Shown one piece after another: positions 47,082-56,884 of a DNA stretch of 64,000 nucleotides. The stretch is from contig JBAJFG010000275.1 of NCBI GenBank assembly GCA_037903475.1, positions 40,327-104,326 of the forward strand, read 5' to 3'. The position numbers were made by a program, and so were the translations under genes. This DNA comes from Ancylostoma caninum. Its lineage: Eukaryota > Nematoda > Chromadorea > Rhabditida > Ancylostomatidae. How positions within the stretch are numbered: position 1 is the first letter of the stretch; every line of letters starts with the position of its first letter. The notes under the pieces were generated by a model. It was not told where the DNA came from. It was given only the letters and a program-made list of their open reading frames with translations, and made no database searches.

Positions 47082-50000
47082 ATGGGAATTAAAGACCTTT
47101 CCAAGGTTATTGCAGATAATGCTCCGAATGCTATCAAGCTGAATGAAATGAAGAGCTACTTCGGAAGAAAGGTTGATTACTCTTGGTAACCTTTGATTCG
47201 CATGGATTTGAATCTTTGGTGTACCCTTCCTTGATTTTGTAAGAGCTTACATCAACGAAGAAGTTCTGCAGGTTGCCATCGATGCGTCTATGTGTCTGTA
47301 TCAGTTCCTCATAGCTGTTCGGCAGGACGGCTCACAGTTACAATCAGAAAGTGGAGAAACAACGAGGTAAATTGGAAGCAAGTACGGCTATCTTGATAAA
47401 AATCTAACCTTCGATAGTTTAGTCATCTGATGGGTATGTTCTACCGTACAATTCGTATGATCGATAATGGAGTGAAGCCATGCTATGTTTTTGACGGCAA
47501 ACCACCGGATATGAAGAGTGGAGAATTGGAGAAAAGAAGCGAGAAGCGGTACTTCTTTTTTCTATGTTGAACCTTTTGTAAGTTCGTTGGAAATTTCGAT
47601 GTGGTTTCTTACTGACTTCTTTTTAATATTTACCCATATAATTAGAGTTCCGGTATATGGCCCGCTTTCTCAGCCTGGCCGCCGCACGCGTGTGTCGTGC
47701 GTCGCGGTTTTTCGCAGCAGAGCGTCTCCACTACATGTCCACGCGCCTTCATGCCTTCGGCATCGATATTTTTAACTTCTCATGTAGAGTTTTTAACTAT
47801 AACTGTCCAGTGTAGAGCTGTTTACTCGTTTTAAGTTGAGGATACGAGAAATCCTATATGGTGCAGGACGTTTTATTCTACTTATTGACTAGCATCGGGC
47901 ATTTCCTCTACATTTTTACACTACTCAGCGCAGAAGCAGCGTACATCACATTTGTATATGTAGAAAGTTTTCCCATGGTCTTCTCCTATTAACTTTATTG
48001 TTGATCATCTCAACATGATCGCGCCCTTGGCTGTCAAGTGAGAGAGCTATGGCAGCCTGCCATTTTGCATTGCCTTCAGAAATGTTTCAGAACACCTTAC
48101 TCATACAGAGCTGTTGAATGAAGCGTATTGGACTGAGCAGAAACTTTCCTCAGCTGTTGTACATAGTGCTTATATCAAATCGCGGTTTGGGCAGTTGATA
48201 GAACAGATCTACTATGACATATAGGAGCAAATTACTACTTCATTTCATACAAGTATTTTGTACAGTGCACCGAAATGCCCTTAAAAGGGTCCATTTTCCT
48301 GGAAAGTTCGCCCATTTACACGATACAGACCGATGTACGGATAAGTACAATGTAGTCAAAAAAGGAGTGAGAGTTAGAGTTAAGAATTAAAGTGAAAACT
48401 CAACCTGACGTGGATTAACACTATCACCAAAATTTATTGGAAACATTAAACACAAATTTGCTAGTGGCGGTTCACATCTTCTATGCCGCTATTACTTTAT
48501 CACTAGATCAGAATCCAAAAGGCATCTCACGGAAATCGAGCGTCTTGTCGACAACGTTCAATTTACTTTTGATTTTCAGGTGGTTCCTACTGCCAACAGT
48601 TGAAAAATCATCAACTTCGGTTGTTAGCATTAGGAAGACCAAGTCATAACTGCTTATGTACAAAGCAAGGAGAACTCAGAGGGCATTGACGCGCCCTATT
48701 GCGGAAAGCCGCGACGCACAGAGTGCACGAGCGGCCGCCAGGCCGAGAAAGCGGGCCACATACCGGAGCTCATATAATTAAATTCGTTGGAAATTTCGAT
48801 GTGGTTTCTTACTGACTTCTTTTTAATATTTACCCATATAATTAAATTTTGCCTTTGGCAGTATCACGATCATCACTTGTTTGTTCGAGCAATTTTTTTC
48901 CACTTTGCAGTAGCTATGTCCACCATTTTCAGTGCTGAAGCTGAGAAAGCCCTAACCGAGGCTAAAGAAAGAGGTGATACTGAAGCGGTTGACAAATTCG
49001 AGCGACGCCTTGTAAAGGTAAGTGCCTCTGCGTGCCCACCTCTACTGCTGCTAACAAAGAAAACCTGATATTGTCCTCTTTGATTCCTAAGCATTTTCCT
49101 TGGCAGGTCACCAAGGAACAGAATGCGGACGTGAAGCGACTCCTTGGCTTGATGGGTGTGCCTGTTATTGAGGCACCATGCGAAGCTGAAGCTCAATGTG
49201 CTGCACTTGTGAAGGCTAAGAAGGTATTTGCTATATTTATCTATTTATTTATTACATGAGTGTACTCATGTGAACAGATGTAGAACCAGACATGTGCACG
49301 GAACATCAGTATTAGAATATTCGGGATACAATTGGGAAAGTTGGAATAAAGAAAAGTGGTGATGGAACTTTGCGAATTATCTCGCGTAGACAAGTCCCGG
49401 TTAATCATGTTCCTGAATGAACGAACGCTGACTGGTATCCCTTGCTTTTTACTTAATTTAGCCTACTCCGAACCTGCTCTGTTGGAAAAGAAAGAAATAG
49501 CTATAGTACTATTTTCCACTATTTTACCCCCCCCCCCTGTGCTAGGAATCGCTCAATAATTTTTGTGCATTTCCTGGAATTCTGGCCACCATCTCCAAAA
49601 ATCACAATTCGCATAGTTTCGCGTCTGCAGGTCTATGGTACAGCAACAGAAGATATGGACGCGCTAACGTTTGGTTCTGATGTTCTTCTTCGTCATATGA
49701 CGTTCTCTGAAGCAAAAAAGATGCCGATTAAGGTGAAGTTCTCGGAGCTTTCATGAGCATTGATCGACTTAGACTGTTCTTTTCTTTAGCATTTCTGCTG
49801 ACGCTAATGCTTTCAGGAGTTTTCGCTCTCCCGAATTCTCACAGATTTTGACATGACGAAAGAGCAATTCATAGACCTTTGCATTCTCCTTGGATGTGAT
49901 TATTGTGAGTCAATACGGGGAGTTGGACCAAAAAAGGCGTTTGACCTCATTAAGACGTACGGCGATATTGAAACAATCTTGGAAAATATTGACCACAAGG

Positions 50001-50599
50001 TAGTTTCCGTTATGTTGTATTAATGCGGTTATTGCATCTCATTGAACTTGTAAGCGTCTTATTCAGAAATACCCACCTCCAGAAAACTGGCCGTACAAGC
50101 GTGCGCGAGAACTGTTTTTGAACCCTGAAGTTGCTGACTGCGAGAACATGAATGTTGGTTCACCACTGACTAGTATCAGTATTTGACAACTTCCTTGGTT
50201 AATCTTTAAATTGTTTAGTTGGTTTGGAAAGAACCTGATGTTGATGGTATAATGAAGTTCATGTGCGAAGAGAAGAACTTCAAGTAAGCTATTTTTCTTA
50301 CTTATTTGATGCTTTTTTTTTTGAAGCTCAATTTTAGCGAAGAACGCGTTAAATCTGCGATTGCGAAGATGCAAAAGGGTCGTAGCACTGCAACGCAAGT
50401 TAGTTGATTTACATCTTCGTTTACTGCTTGTCAAGGAAGGCTTTCCTCCATTTATTTGTTTACATTTAAGGGTCGAATTGATGCATTCTTCTCCGTGAAC
50501 AAAACAGTTAAGTCTGAACCAACATCAGCTAAAAGAAAAGCCGAGGAGGAAAAGAAGGCAACAAAAAAGAGGGGGCCGCCACTCAAGAAGCCAAAATGA
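47082..50599 (+). CDS. crn-1: Flap endonuclease 1 (FEN1/CRN-1)
   Basis: Eleven exons in phase, 47082-47171, 47272-47366, 47423-47548, 48933-49017, 49107-49223, 49631-49732, 49817-49999, 50067-50153, 50219-50283, 50338-50398 and 50471-50599, give 379 residues (human 380). The start [15 protein letters not shown] supplies the amino group used in the active site. Acidic metal ligands are seen in [55 protein letters not shown] and [18 protein letters not shown] (helix-2-turn-helix). The C-end QGRIDAFF is a PCNA-binding box, followed by a Lys-rich nuclear tail. FEN1 cuts 5' flaps at Okazaki fragments and in base-excision repair; the C. elegans protein also works with nuclease G in apoptotic DNA breakdown. 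Intron 3 carries a 1.13-kb mobile element. AATAAA lies at 50788. Confidence 0.96.
47583..48844. repeat. 62-bp exact direct repeat in FEN1 intron 3
   Basis: Bases 47583-47644 and 48783-48844 are identical ('ttcgttggaaatttcgatgt' ... 'acccatataatta') and exactly 1200 bases apart. The mobile element and one target duplication fill the space between. Confidence 0.9.
47645..48771. mobile_element. 1127-bp non-autonomous element, MULE-like
   Basis: The left end GAGTTCCGGTATATGGCCCG and the right end (complement GAGCTCCGGTATGTGGCCCG) form inverted repeats of about 80 bp, continuing through 'ctttctcagcctgg' to 'gtgcgtcgcgg'. The nine bases ATATAATTA are repeated at both sides (47636-47644, 48772-48780). 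Long terminal repeats with a 9-bp duplication fit Mutator-like elements. There is no transposase frame inside. It lies wholly in intron 3 of FEN1, with splice sites unharmed. Confidence 0.8.
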
Positions 50600-50881
50600 T
50601 TTCTGCTCCTCTGGGTTTGTACTGGTTGTAAAGTGACTAACACGACTTGCTTTACTTTTAGATGTACTTAATACTAATCAGTTGACCATCTTTTGCAGTC
50701 ATTGCATGTACGCTGAATATTGATCTCTGTTGGGTACTTTAGAACACTGGTAGTGCTCGGTTTCATTAAGCCAATGTCATGCGGTCTAATAAAATTCTTT
50801 ATTGAGCGGTTGCATTTGTCGCATATCCATGGAGCGAAGGCGTCATCTTGGCAGTTCCGCTAGACTTATAAGTTGAGACCT

Positions 50882-53378
50882 CTAAAATAATATTATGCAG
50901 AAAGATGCAGTGCTTTTGGCACAGTACCTCTGTCTTGCCTAATTGTAAGAGCGAGAGAGCAAATAAAAGAAAGCAATGTAGAAAGAGTTCGTTCATTTCA
51001 GTTTTCACTCACCAGCTGTATGATTTCCCTGTCCTTTGATTGAAGTTTATCAATAAGAACATTGACAGCTCCCAGAGATCCGAATTCATTACATTCTGAA
51101 ATGTCAAGCAGGTGACTTCATAGCCGCTAATGCGCTAAATGAGTAAATAAAGCAGTAAGGTGAGTAAATAAATAATTTGTGGGATTGGTAGTGATTTCGT
51201 TATTCTTATATGAGGTGCTGGACACACGAATATCGCAACGTAGCCCATTTTTCTGGAGTTACATTAGGTACATGGAACTCCAAAATGCCGTGTGCAAGGG
51301 GCGGGACTGCGGCGCGGCTCTTTTGGGCAGAGACGCAGAGGTTCTGCATGTGCCTCTGGTTGTCTGCCTCTGTCAGCAGCAGGCAACCCGAGTTCCCCGC
51401 CGCGCCGCAGTTCCGCTCCTTACACTCTCCGTTTGGAGTTTCCTGTGAGGTACTTCACGGAATCTTCTCCAGTTTTGCCCAAAGGAGCTAATTCAGGAGC
51501 TGATCATGATTATCAACATTCTTGCGTGTAGTTATCACTTACTTGGCGAAATTGGCATTTCTATCTATTTACCTGCAGAAATCTCACTGTAACTCAGTAA
51601 AACTAGGATTACGACAAGTAAACATGCTCAGCTTCTACAGAGAAATTTGAAAGGGATCAAGATGTGACACAGTGTCGGTTGTGATTTGGATAGCTACGTC
51701 AGTATTGAACAAAAAATACATGTATTTACCTCAGTTGAGATCACTTTGATCAAAGTTTGACACAGCTATCGCTTGACTGACCTTTTACCCAATACGTCTC
51801 TACAGACGGAAAACTACTATTTAGATGTTGTTGCCTGTATGCGCATGCGGGTTTCTCAGGAATAACCGTAACAATTTCTCGGAGATGCCAGTGGAGTGAG
51901 CCCGCTCGCTGCACCGCACCATCTGTTTGGGCAGGTCTGGACAGTGAACGGAAGAATCGATATGGGAATGAGATATCAGTGGAAAAATTCTATTAATCCA
52001 GTTATTTCTCTCCGCTCTTTTGATTGTGTTTGAGTGGGCGGGTGCTCTGGCAGAGTGTGTCGCATTTACAGTTAAAGGCAATGGCGGTGGCCCTTCCGCG
52101 ACCCTGAGAAGGATGGAACCCGACCGCGCCGCGCGCGCCTGGATCGGTGTCGTCTGTTGACGAGATGCTACTTTTAGTCGCTTTCTTCTCGACTTGGTCG
52201 AAAATCTCCAAAACCTGGTAGGAAAGCTGCTAAATATAGCATTATAGCAGCAGAAAAAAACATATGTGACGCGTGCGGCGCGATTGCGCGGCGTATTTCT
52301 CGGGGCCGCGGATCGGCCACCCCCATTGACGTGCACTGTACGTGGCGCGTGTGAGCGAGTCCCCACCATTACCGTCTTCTGTATAGTCTGTCCGAAAGGA
52401 CGAGTCCGCCCACGCACGCGTGGATCGGGAAGCTGCCACGTTTGCCAGCGCTCCTCGTCATCATCCCTGATCTCCGAGTCACGTTTCATCGTTATCTTCA
52501 CGGTATTGACCAATGATTTGGCTGTGACGTGGACAACGTGGCAGCCAACAGGATCCGTCCCAGCCGCGCCGCCTCTCGATCCCCGCGTGCGTGGGCGTTT
52601 CGGATACACTATACATGCGGTGCGACCACCGTGGGAAAATTTCAGAGCACACAGCGTCGGTTAGAATGGGTTACACTCGACAAAAGCGGAAAAGAAAACA
52701 CACCTATCTGTTCGACGAGCAGTTTGTTGGTGTCCACGAGCCGTTGGCGCTCCTTCTCACAGGTTTTCAATTTTTCTGTCACTTCATTGAGTAGGGCATC
52801 CATCTGAACTGTCCAGTTCTCACCAGGATCGCTAGCAACAATACCGCTGAGGTCAATTCATATGCGCTCACCTTCTTCAATTTTTTCTTCGTCTCTTTTA
52901 ACTGCAGCGGAACCGTCTCATCGATGGCGACTGTCATCCTATCGGGATTCGGTAGCTGTGCTTCCACCGCCACATCCTTTCTCCTGGGCACCTTTTTAAG
53001 GGTTTCGACCTGGGCGATCGGGGAGGTGTACGAGGTTTGTGTGGTCCTCGACACGCTGGTTCCCTCCTCTTTCCAACTGACACTTTTCGTTTGGTTGGTA
53101 TAGGAAGATGTTATCTGTATGACTTGTTGTGAGATGCTCTCAGCCTGCTTTACTCTGACCTCTTCAATTGTTTGTAGGAGCCGAGAGTTTTCTTGCTGTA
53201 GTGTTTTCAGTTGCATAGACAGAGAAGAAATGTCCTGAATCAGAAATAAGAGTAAGTATTGCTTGCTCACTGCGGAGTAATCCGGCTGGAAACGCACCTT
53301 TTCATTCTGCTCCAGCTTAGCCGCTTCTTCTATGAGCCTCTTCTGGAGAACGTGCACCTCCGTGTTCTCTCGCAACAT
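50882..53378 (-). CDS. Coiled-coil protein of unknown function
   Basis: Five minus exons in phase: 53378-53298, 53234-52872, 52803-52704, 51095-51013 and 50938-50882, giving 227 residues from the Met at 53378. The frame stays open a little upstream and an earlier exon may exist. Heptad-like stretches: ENTEVHVLQKRLIEEAAKLE, DISSLSMQLKTLQQENSRLL, LLNEVTEKLKTCEKERQRLV and GAVNVLIDKLQSKDREIIQL. Between them is a Ser/Thr-rich linker with SVSRTTQTSYTSPIAQ. No signal or membrane segment is seen; the C-end is FCIILF. Intron 1 would be only 63 bases, a multiple of three and stop-free, so it could be retained (21 extra residues). The gene converges on FEN1, their ends 283 bases apart. The family is not recognised; a structural or cytoskeletal role would be a guess. 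Confidence 0.65.
51268..51450. mobile_element. Family C inverted-repeat element
   Basis: In the 1.6-kb intron of the coiled-coil gene. The left end 'catggaactccaaaatg' and the right end 'gtttggagtttcctg' are complementary, with GC-rich inner arms ('ggggcgggactgcggcgcgg' against 'ccgcgccgcagttccgctcc'). It is the same family as 62701-62898. Confidence 0.7.
52382..52613. mobile_element. Inverted-repeat element with TATAGT..GTCCGAAA ends
   Basis: The left 'tatagtctgtccgaaa' and right (complement) 'tatagtgtatccgaaa' ends are followed inward by matching 'cgcccacgcacgcg' and 'gatcg' blocks, then 'gctgccacg' on both arms. About 232 bp, in the same intron. TA is likely the target. Confidence 0.6.
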
Positions 53379-53924
53379 TTTGTCCTTCAAACTTGGAAAG
53401 ATTTTCACGAGAACTCTATTCCAACTGTTATTTTGGTCTTAGGACAATGTTACAACGATGTAGAGAGGTTGTGTTGTTGGATTTGGATCAACGAGATCGC
53501 ATAGGATATGAATAAAACAAACAAAATCAACAAGTAGATAAATTTTTCACAAATTGCAAAATGAAGGAAAAATAGCAGACAAATAGGTATATTTGCAGAT
53601 AGGTACTTCATAAATGGGCGGACGCATGCACGTAGATGAGAGGGGGGGGGGGTGGAGAAAATTGGAGGTATTTGCTGAAAATTGGACTGAATGTCAGAAA
53701 AGAACCAATTTGTTCCAATCGTATACTTTTAGATCATCAAAAACGGTTATAGTCTGTTTCGCGAGGGAGTGAGTTGGGAAGACGCCAGAGAGAAAAAGCT
53801 TGAGGAGAAATGCAGAGGAATTGGAGAGAGTGAAGAGAAAAAACAAGCAGTATGCGCGAATACCCTGCTATTGCTGCGTTTGAAACAGAATATATGTATG
53901 TACATTATAATAACGGGCTTACTT

Positions 53925-53998
<74 letters not shown>
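53379..53998. repeat. Gap with (TA)n tract and a flanking repeat shared with 63.2 kb
   Basis: 53750-53895 ('cgcgagggagtgagttggg', 'gaattggagagagtgaag', 'gcagtatgcgcgaatac') resembles 63195-63345 in the same orientation. A (TA)n run of about 70 bases fills 53928-53997. No gene is seen. Confidence 0.55.
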
Positions 53999-53999
<1 letters not shown>

Positions 54000-54114
54000 T
54001 GACTTATAATAAAGGGCTTAGTCTGTCACGTGTGTGTGTGCGTGTGTGTGTCAGTCAGTCAGTGTGTGTGAAACGAAATTCGAGGGCGTGGCCTAGATCG
54101 AAGAAAATGCTCTA

Positions 54115-55985
54115 CAACGGGTCCACTGTTGCTGTAGGAGTGTGCCGGCGTCCGAAAGAGGGGAAACACCTGGAGTCGGGTCCAACGGCGTGATAAGGGT
54201 GCGCCGGCGTCGAAAAGTGGGGAAACGTCTGGAGTCGGGTCCAACGGCGTGATAAGGGTGCACCGGCGTCGAAAAGTGGGGAAACGTCTGGAGTCGGGTC
54301 CAATGGTGTGATAAGGGTGCGCCGGCGTCGAAAAGTGGGGAAACGTCTGGAGTCGGGTCCAACGGCGTGATAAGGGTGCGCCGGCGTCGAAAAGTGGGGA
54401 AACGTCTGGAGTCGGGTCCAACGGCGTGATAAGGGTGCGCCGGCGTCGAAAAGTGGGGAAACGTCTGGAGTCGGGTCCAACGGTGTGATAAGGGTGCGCC
54501 GGCGTCGAAAAGTGGGGAAACGTCTGGAGTCGGGTCCAACGGTGTGATAAGGGTGCGCCGGCGTCCAAAAGTGGGGAAACGCCTGGAGTCGGGTCCAACG
54601 ATGTGATAAGGGTGCGCCGGCGTCCAAAAGTGGGGAAACGCCTGGAGTCGGGTCCAATGGTGTGATAAGGGTGCGCCGGCGTCCAAAAGTGGGGAAACGC
54701 CTGGAGTCGGGTCCACTGCTGTGATAAGGGTGCACCGGCGCCCAAAGTGGGGAAACGCCTGGAATCGGATCCACTGCTGTGATAAGGGTGCGCCGGCGCC
54801 CAAAGTGGGAGGAGACGAGTCCACTACTGTGATAAGGGTGCACCGGCGCCCAAAGTGGGGGGAGACGGGTCCACTGCTGTGATAAGGGTGCACCGGCGCC
54901 CAAAGTGGGGGGAGACGGGTCCACTGCTGTGATAAGGGTGCGCCGGCGCCCAAAGTGGGAGAGACGGGTCCACTGCTGTGATAAGGGTGCGCCGGCGCCC
55001 AAAGTGGGGGAGACAGGTCCACTACTGTGATAAGGGTGCACCGGCGCCCAAAGTGGTGGGAGACGGGTCCACTGCTGTGATAAGGGTGCACCGGCGCCCA
55101 AAGTGGGGGGGAGACGGGTCCACTGCTGTGATAAGGGTGCACCGGCGCCCAAAGTGGTGGGAGACGGGTCCACTGCTGTGATAAGGGTGCACCGGCGCCC
55201 AAAGTGGGGGGAGACGGGTCCACTGCTGTGATAAGGGTGCGCCGGCGCCCAAAGTGGGGGAGACAGGTCCACTACTGTGATAAGGGTGCACCGGCGCCCA
55301 AAGTGGTGGGAGACGGGTCCACTGCTGTGATAAGGGTGCACCGGCGCCCAAAGTGGGAGGAGACGAGTCCACTGCTGTGATAAGGGTGCACCGGCGCCCA
55401 AAGTGGGGGGAGACGGGTCCACTGCTGTGATAAGGGTGCACCGGCGCCCAAAGTGGGAGGAGACGAGTCCACTGCTGTGATAAGGGTGCACCGGCGCCCA
55501 AAGTGGGGGGACGGGTCCACTGCTGTGATAAGGGTGCACCGGGGCGTCCTGTGATAAGGTGCACCGGCGCCCAAAGTGGGGGGAGACGGGTCCACTGCTG
55601 TGATAAGGGTGCACCGGCGCCCAAAGTGGGGGGAGACGGGTCCACTGCTGTGATACTGCTGTGATAAGGGTGCACCGGCGCCCAAAGTGGAGGGACGGGT
55701 CCACTGCTGTGATAAGGGTGCACCGGCGCCCTGTGATAAGTGCACCGGCGCCCAAAGTGGGGGGAGACGGGTCCACTGCTGTGATAAGGGTGCACCGGCG
55801 CCCAAAGTGGGTGGAGACGGGTCCACTGCTGTGATAAGGGTGCACCGGCGCCCAAAGTGGGGGGAGACGGGTCCACTGCTGTGATAAGGGTGCACCGGCG
55901 CCCAAAGTGGGGGGAGACGGGTCCACTGCTGTGATAAGGGTGCACCGGCGCCCAAAGTGGGGGGAGACGGGTCCACTGCTGTGAT
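54115..55985. repeat. Minisatellite array, left arm (59-bp then 50-bp units)
   Basis: About 11 units of 59 bp (54115-54770, with 'gtcgaaaagtggggaaacg' and 'tctggagtcgggtccaac') pass into about 25 units of 50 bp ('cccaaagtggggggagacgg', 'gtccactgctgtgataaggg', 'tgcaccggcg'). Both share the core 'gtgataagggtgcrccggcg'. The minus strand is nearly stop-free in all frames; the long Pro-rich frames there (up to 604 codons) cycle with the repeat and are not credible genes. Confidence 0.95.
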
Positions 55986-56483
55986 AGGGCTGCGCCTGCG
56001 CTAAAAAGTGGAGGAGCGCCTGAAAATATAGCTACCGATGTAGTAGGGGTGCGCCGGTGTCCAAATGTCATGAGTTAGGTCCATATTTGTTAAATCGATT
56101 CGCGTCTAACATCAATCGTAAAAAAAACTAGATGTCAGACCACTGCGCGGATTAGTATGCAATCCGTGTGAATCCTCCCTCCTTACGTCCTCCCCCGCGT
56201 TCTTCTCTTCTCATTTGTTTATGAACACACCGCACCCTCCACTTTTATATGTTCTAACTGACTCTTATCACTTGACCAGTTATAACAAACAAAGAATGAT
56301 AGACCATTTTCTGCGGTCAATCCAGGTTGAACCGGTTATATATAGTTACGAAAAGCATTTTCAGTTGAACAAATGATAAAATTGCTTCGAGAATGTTAAT
56401 CCTCCTTGATAAGTGCATTTTTACATGAGAAAAAGCAATGGAAAGGGTGTGGGACACATTATAGCAAAAATAAGGGATGAAGC

Positions 56484-56560
56484 CATGCGAGCGAAGCGAG
56501 CATTAGGAAAAGTCTGGAAGTCCGGCGTCAGCCGGACGGCCAGACTGGTATATATATATA
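56484..56560 (+). repeat. Hairpin repeat H, left copy
   Basis: An outer block ATGCGAGCGAAGCGAGCAT is followed by a compound hairpin (56511-56546): AGTCTGG pairs with CCAGACT and the inner GTCCGGC pairs with GCCGGAC around TCA. After it comes TGG and a (TA)n tract. It is inverted relative to the copies at 59739 and 61340. Confidence 0.85.
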
Positions 56561-56884
56561 TACCCCTTCATGTGCCACCTCATCGCGGTGAAGGGGTGAA
56601 CATCTACCAGAGTTCATCTCTGGGAGATGGCCAACGGCACAAACGGCCACGCAGTTCAGAACCGCACTACTTGTAGTGCGTGAACGGGCGGCCCTTGGAT
56701 AGCTCCGGCAAGGCACTCCAGGGGTAACCAGGCCACCAGAAAAGCCACGACATTCGCAACAGAGAGAAAACCGGCCCGAAATCGGACATGCTCTCCCACG
56801 GCGCCCGGAGATGCCCCTGCCGAGGACGGAAGAGGAAAGGGACGGGGCGCCACTGGAAATCCCGATAAACGATTTGGACAATGC

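Noticed and set aside
52779..53408. Coiled-coil gene as one uninterrupted 209-codon frame ending at 52779
   Set aside because: The frame loses its coiled-coil character after LKETKKKLKK; using the GTGAGC donor there and the TTCAG at 52804 restores it (MDALLNEVTEKLKTCEKE).
54112..55926. A 604-codon Pro-rich open frame (minus) and similar long frames at 60-62.6 kb (plus)
   Set aside because: They follow the minisatellite exactly and exist in several frames at once; no start context, splice signals or domain support a gene.
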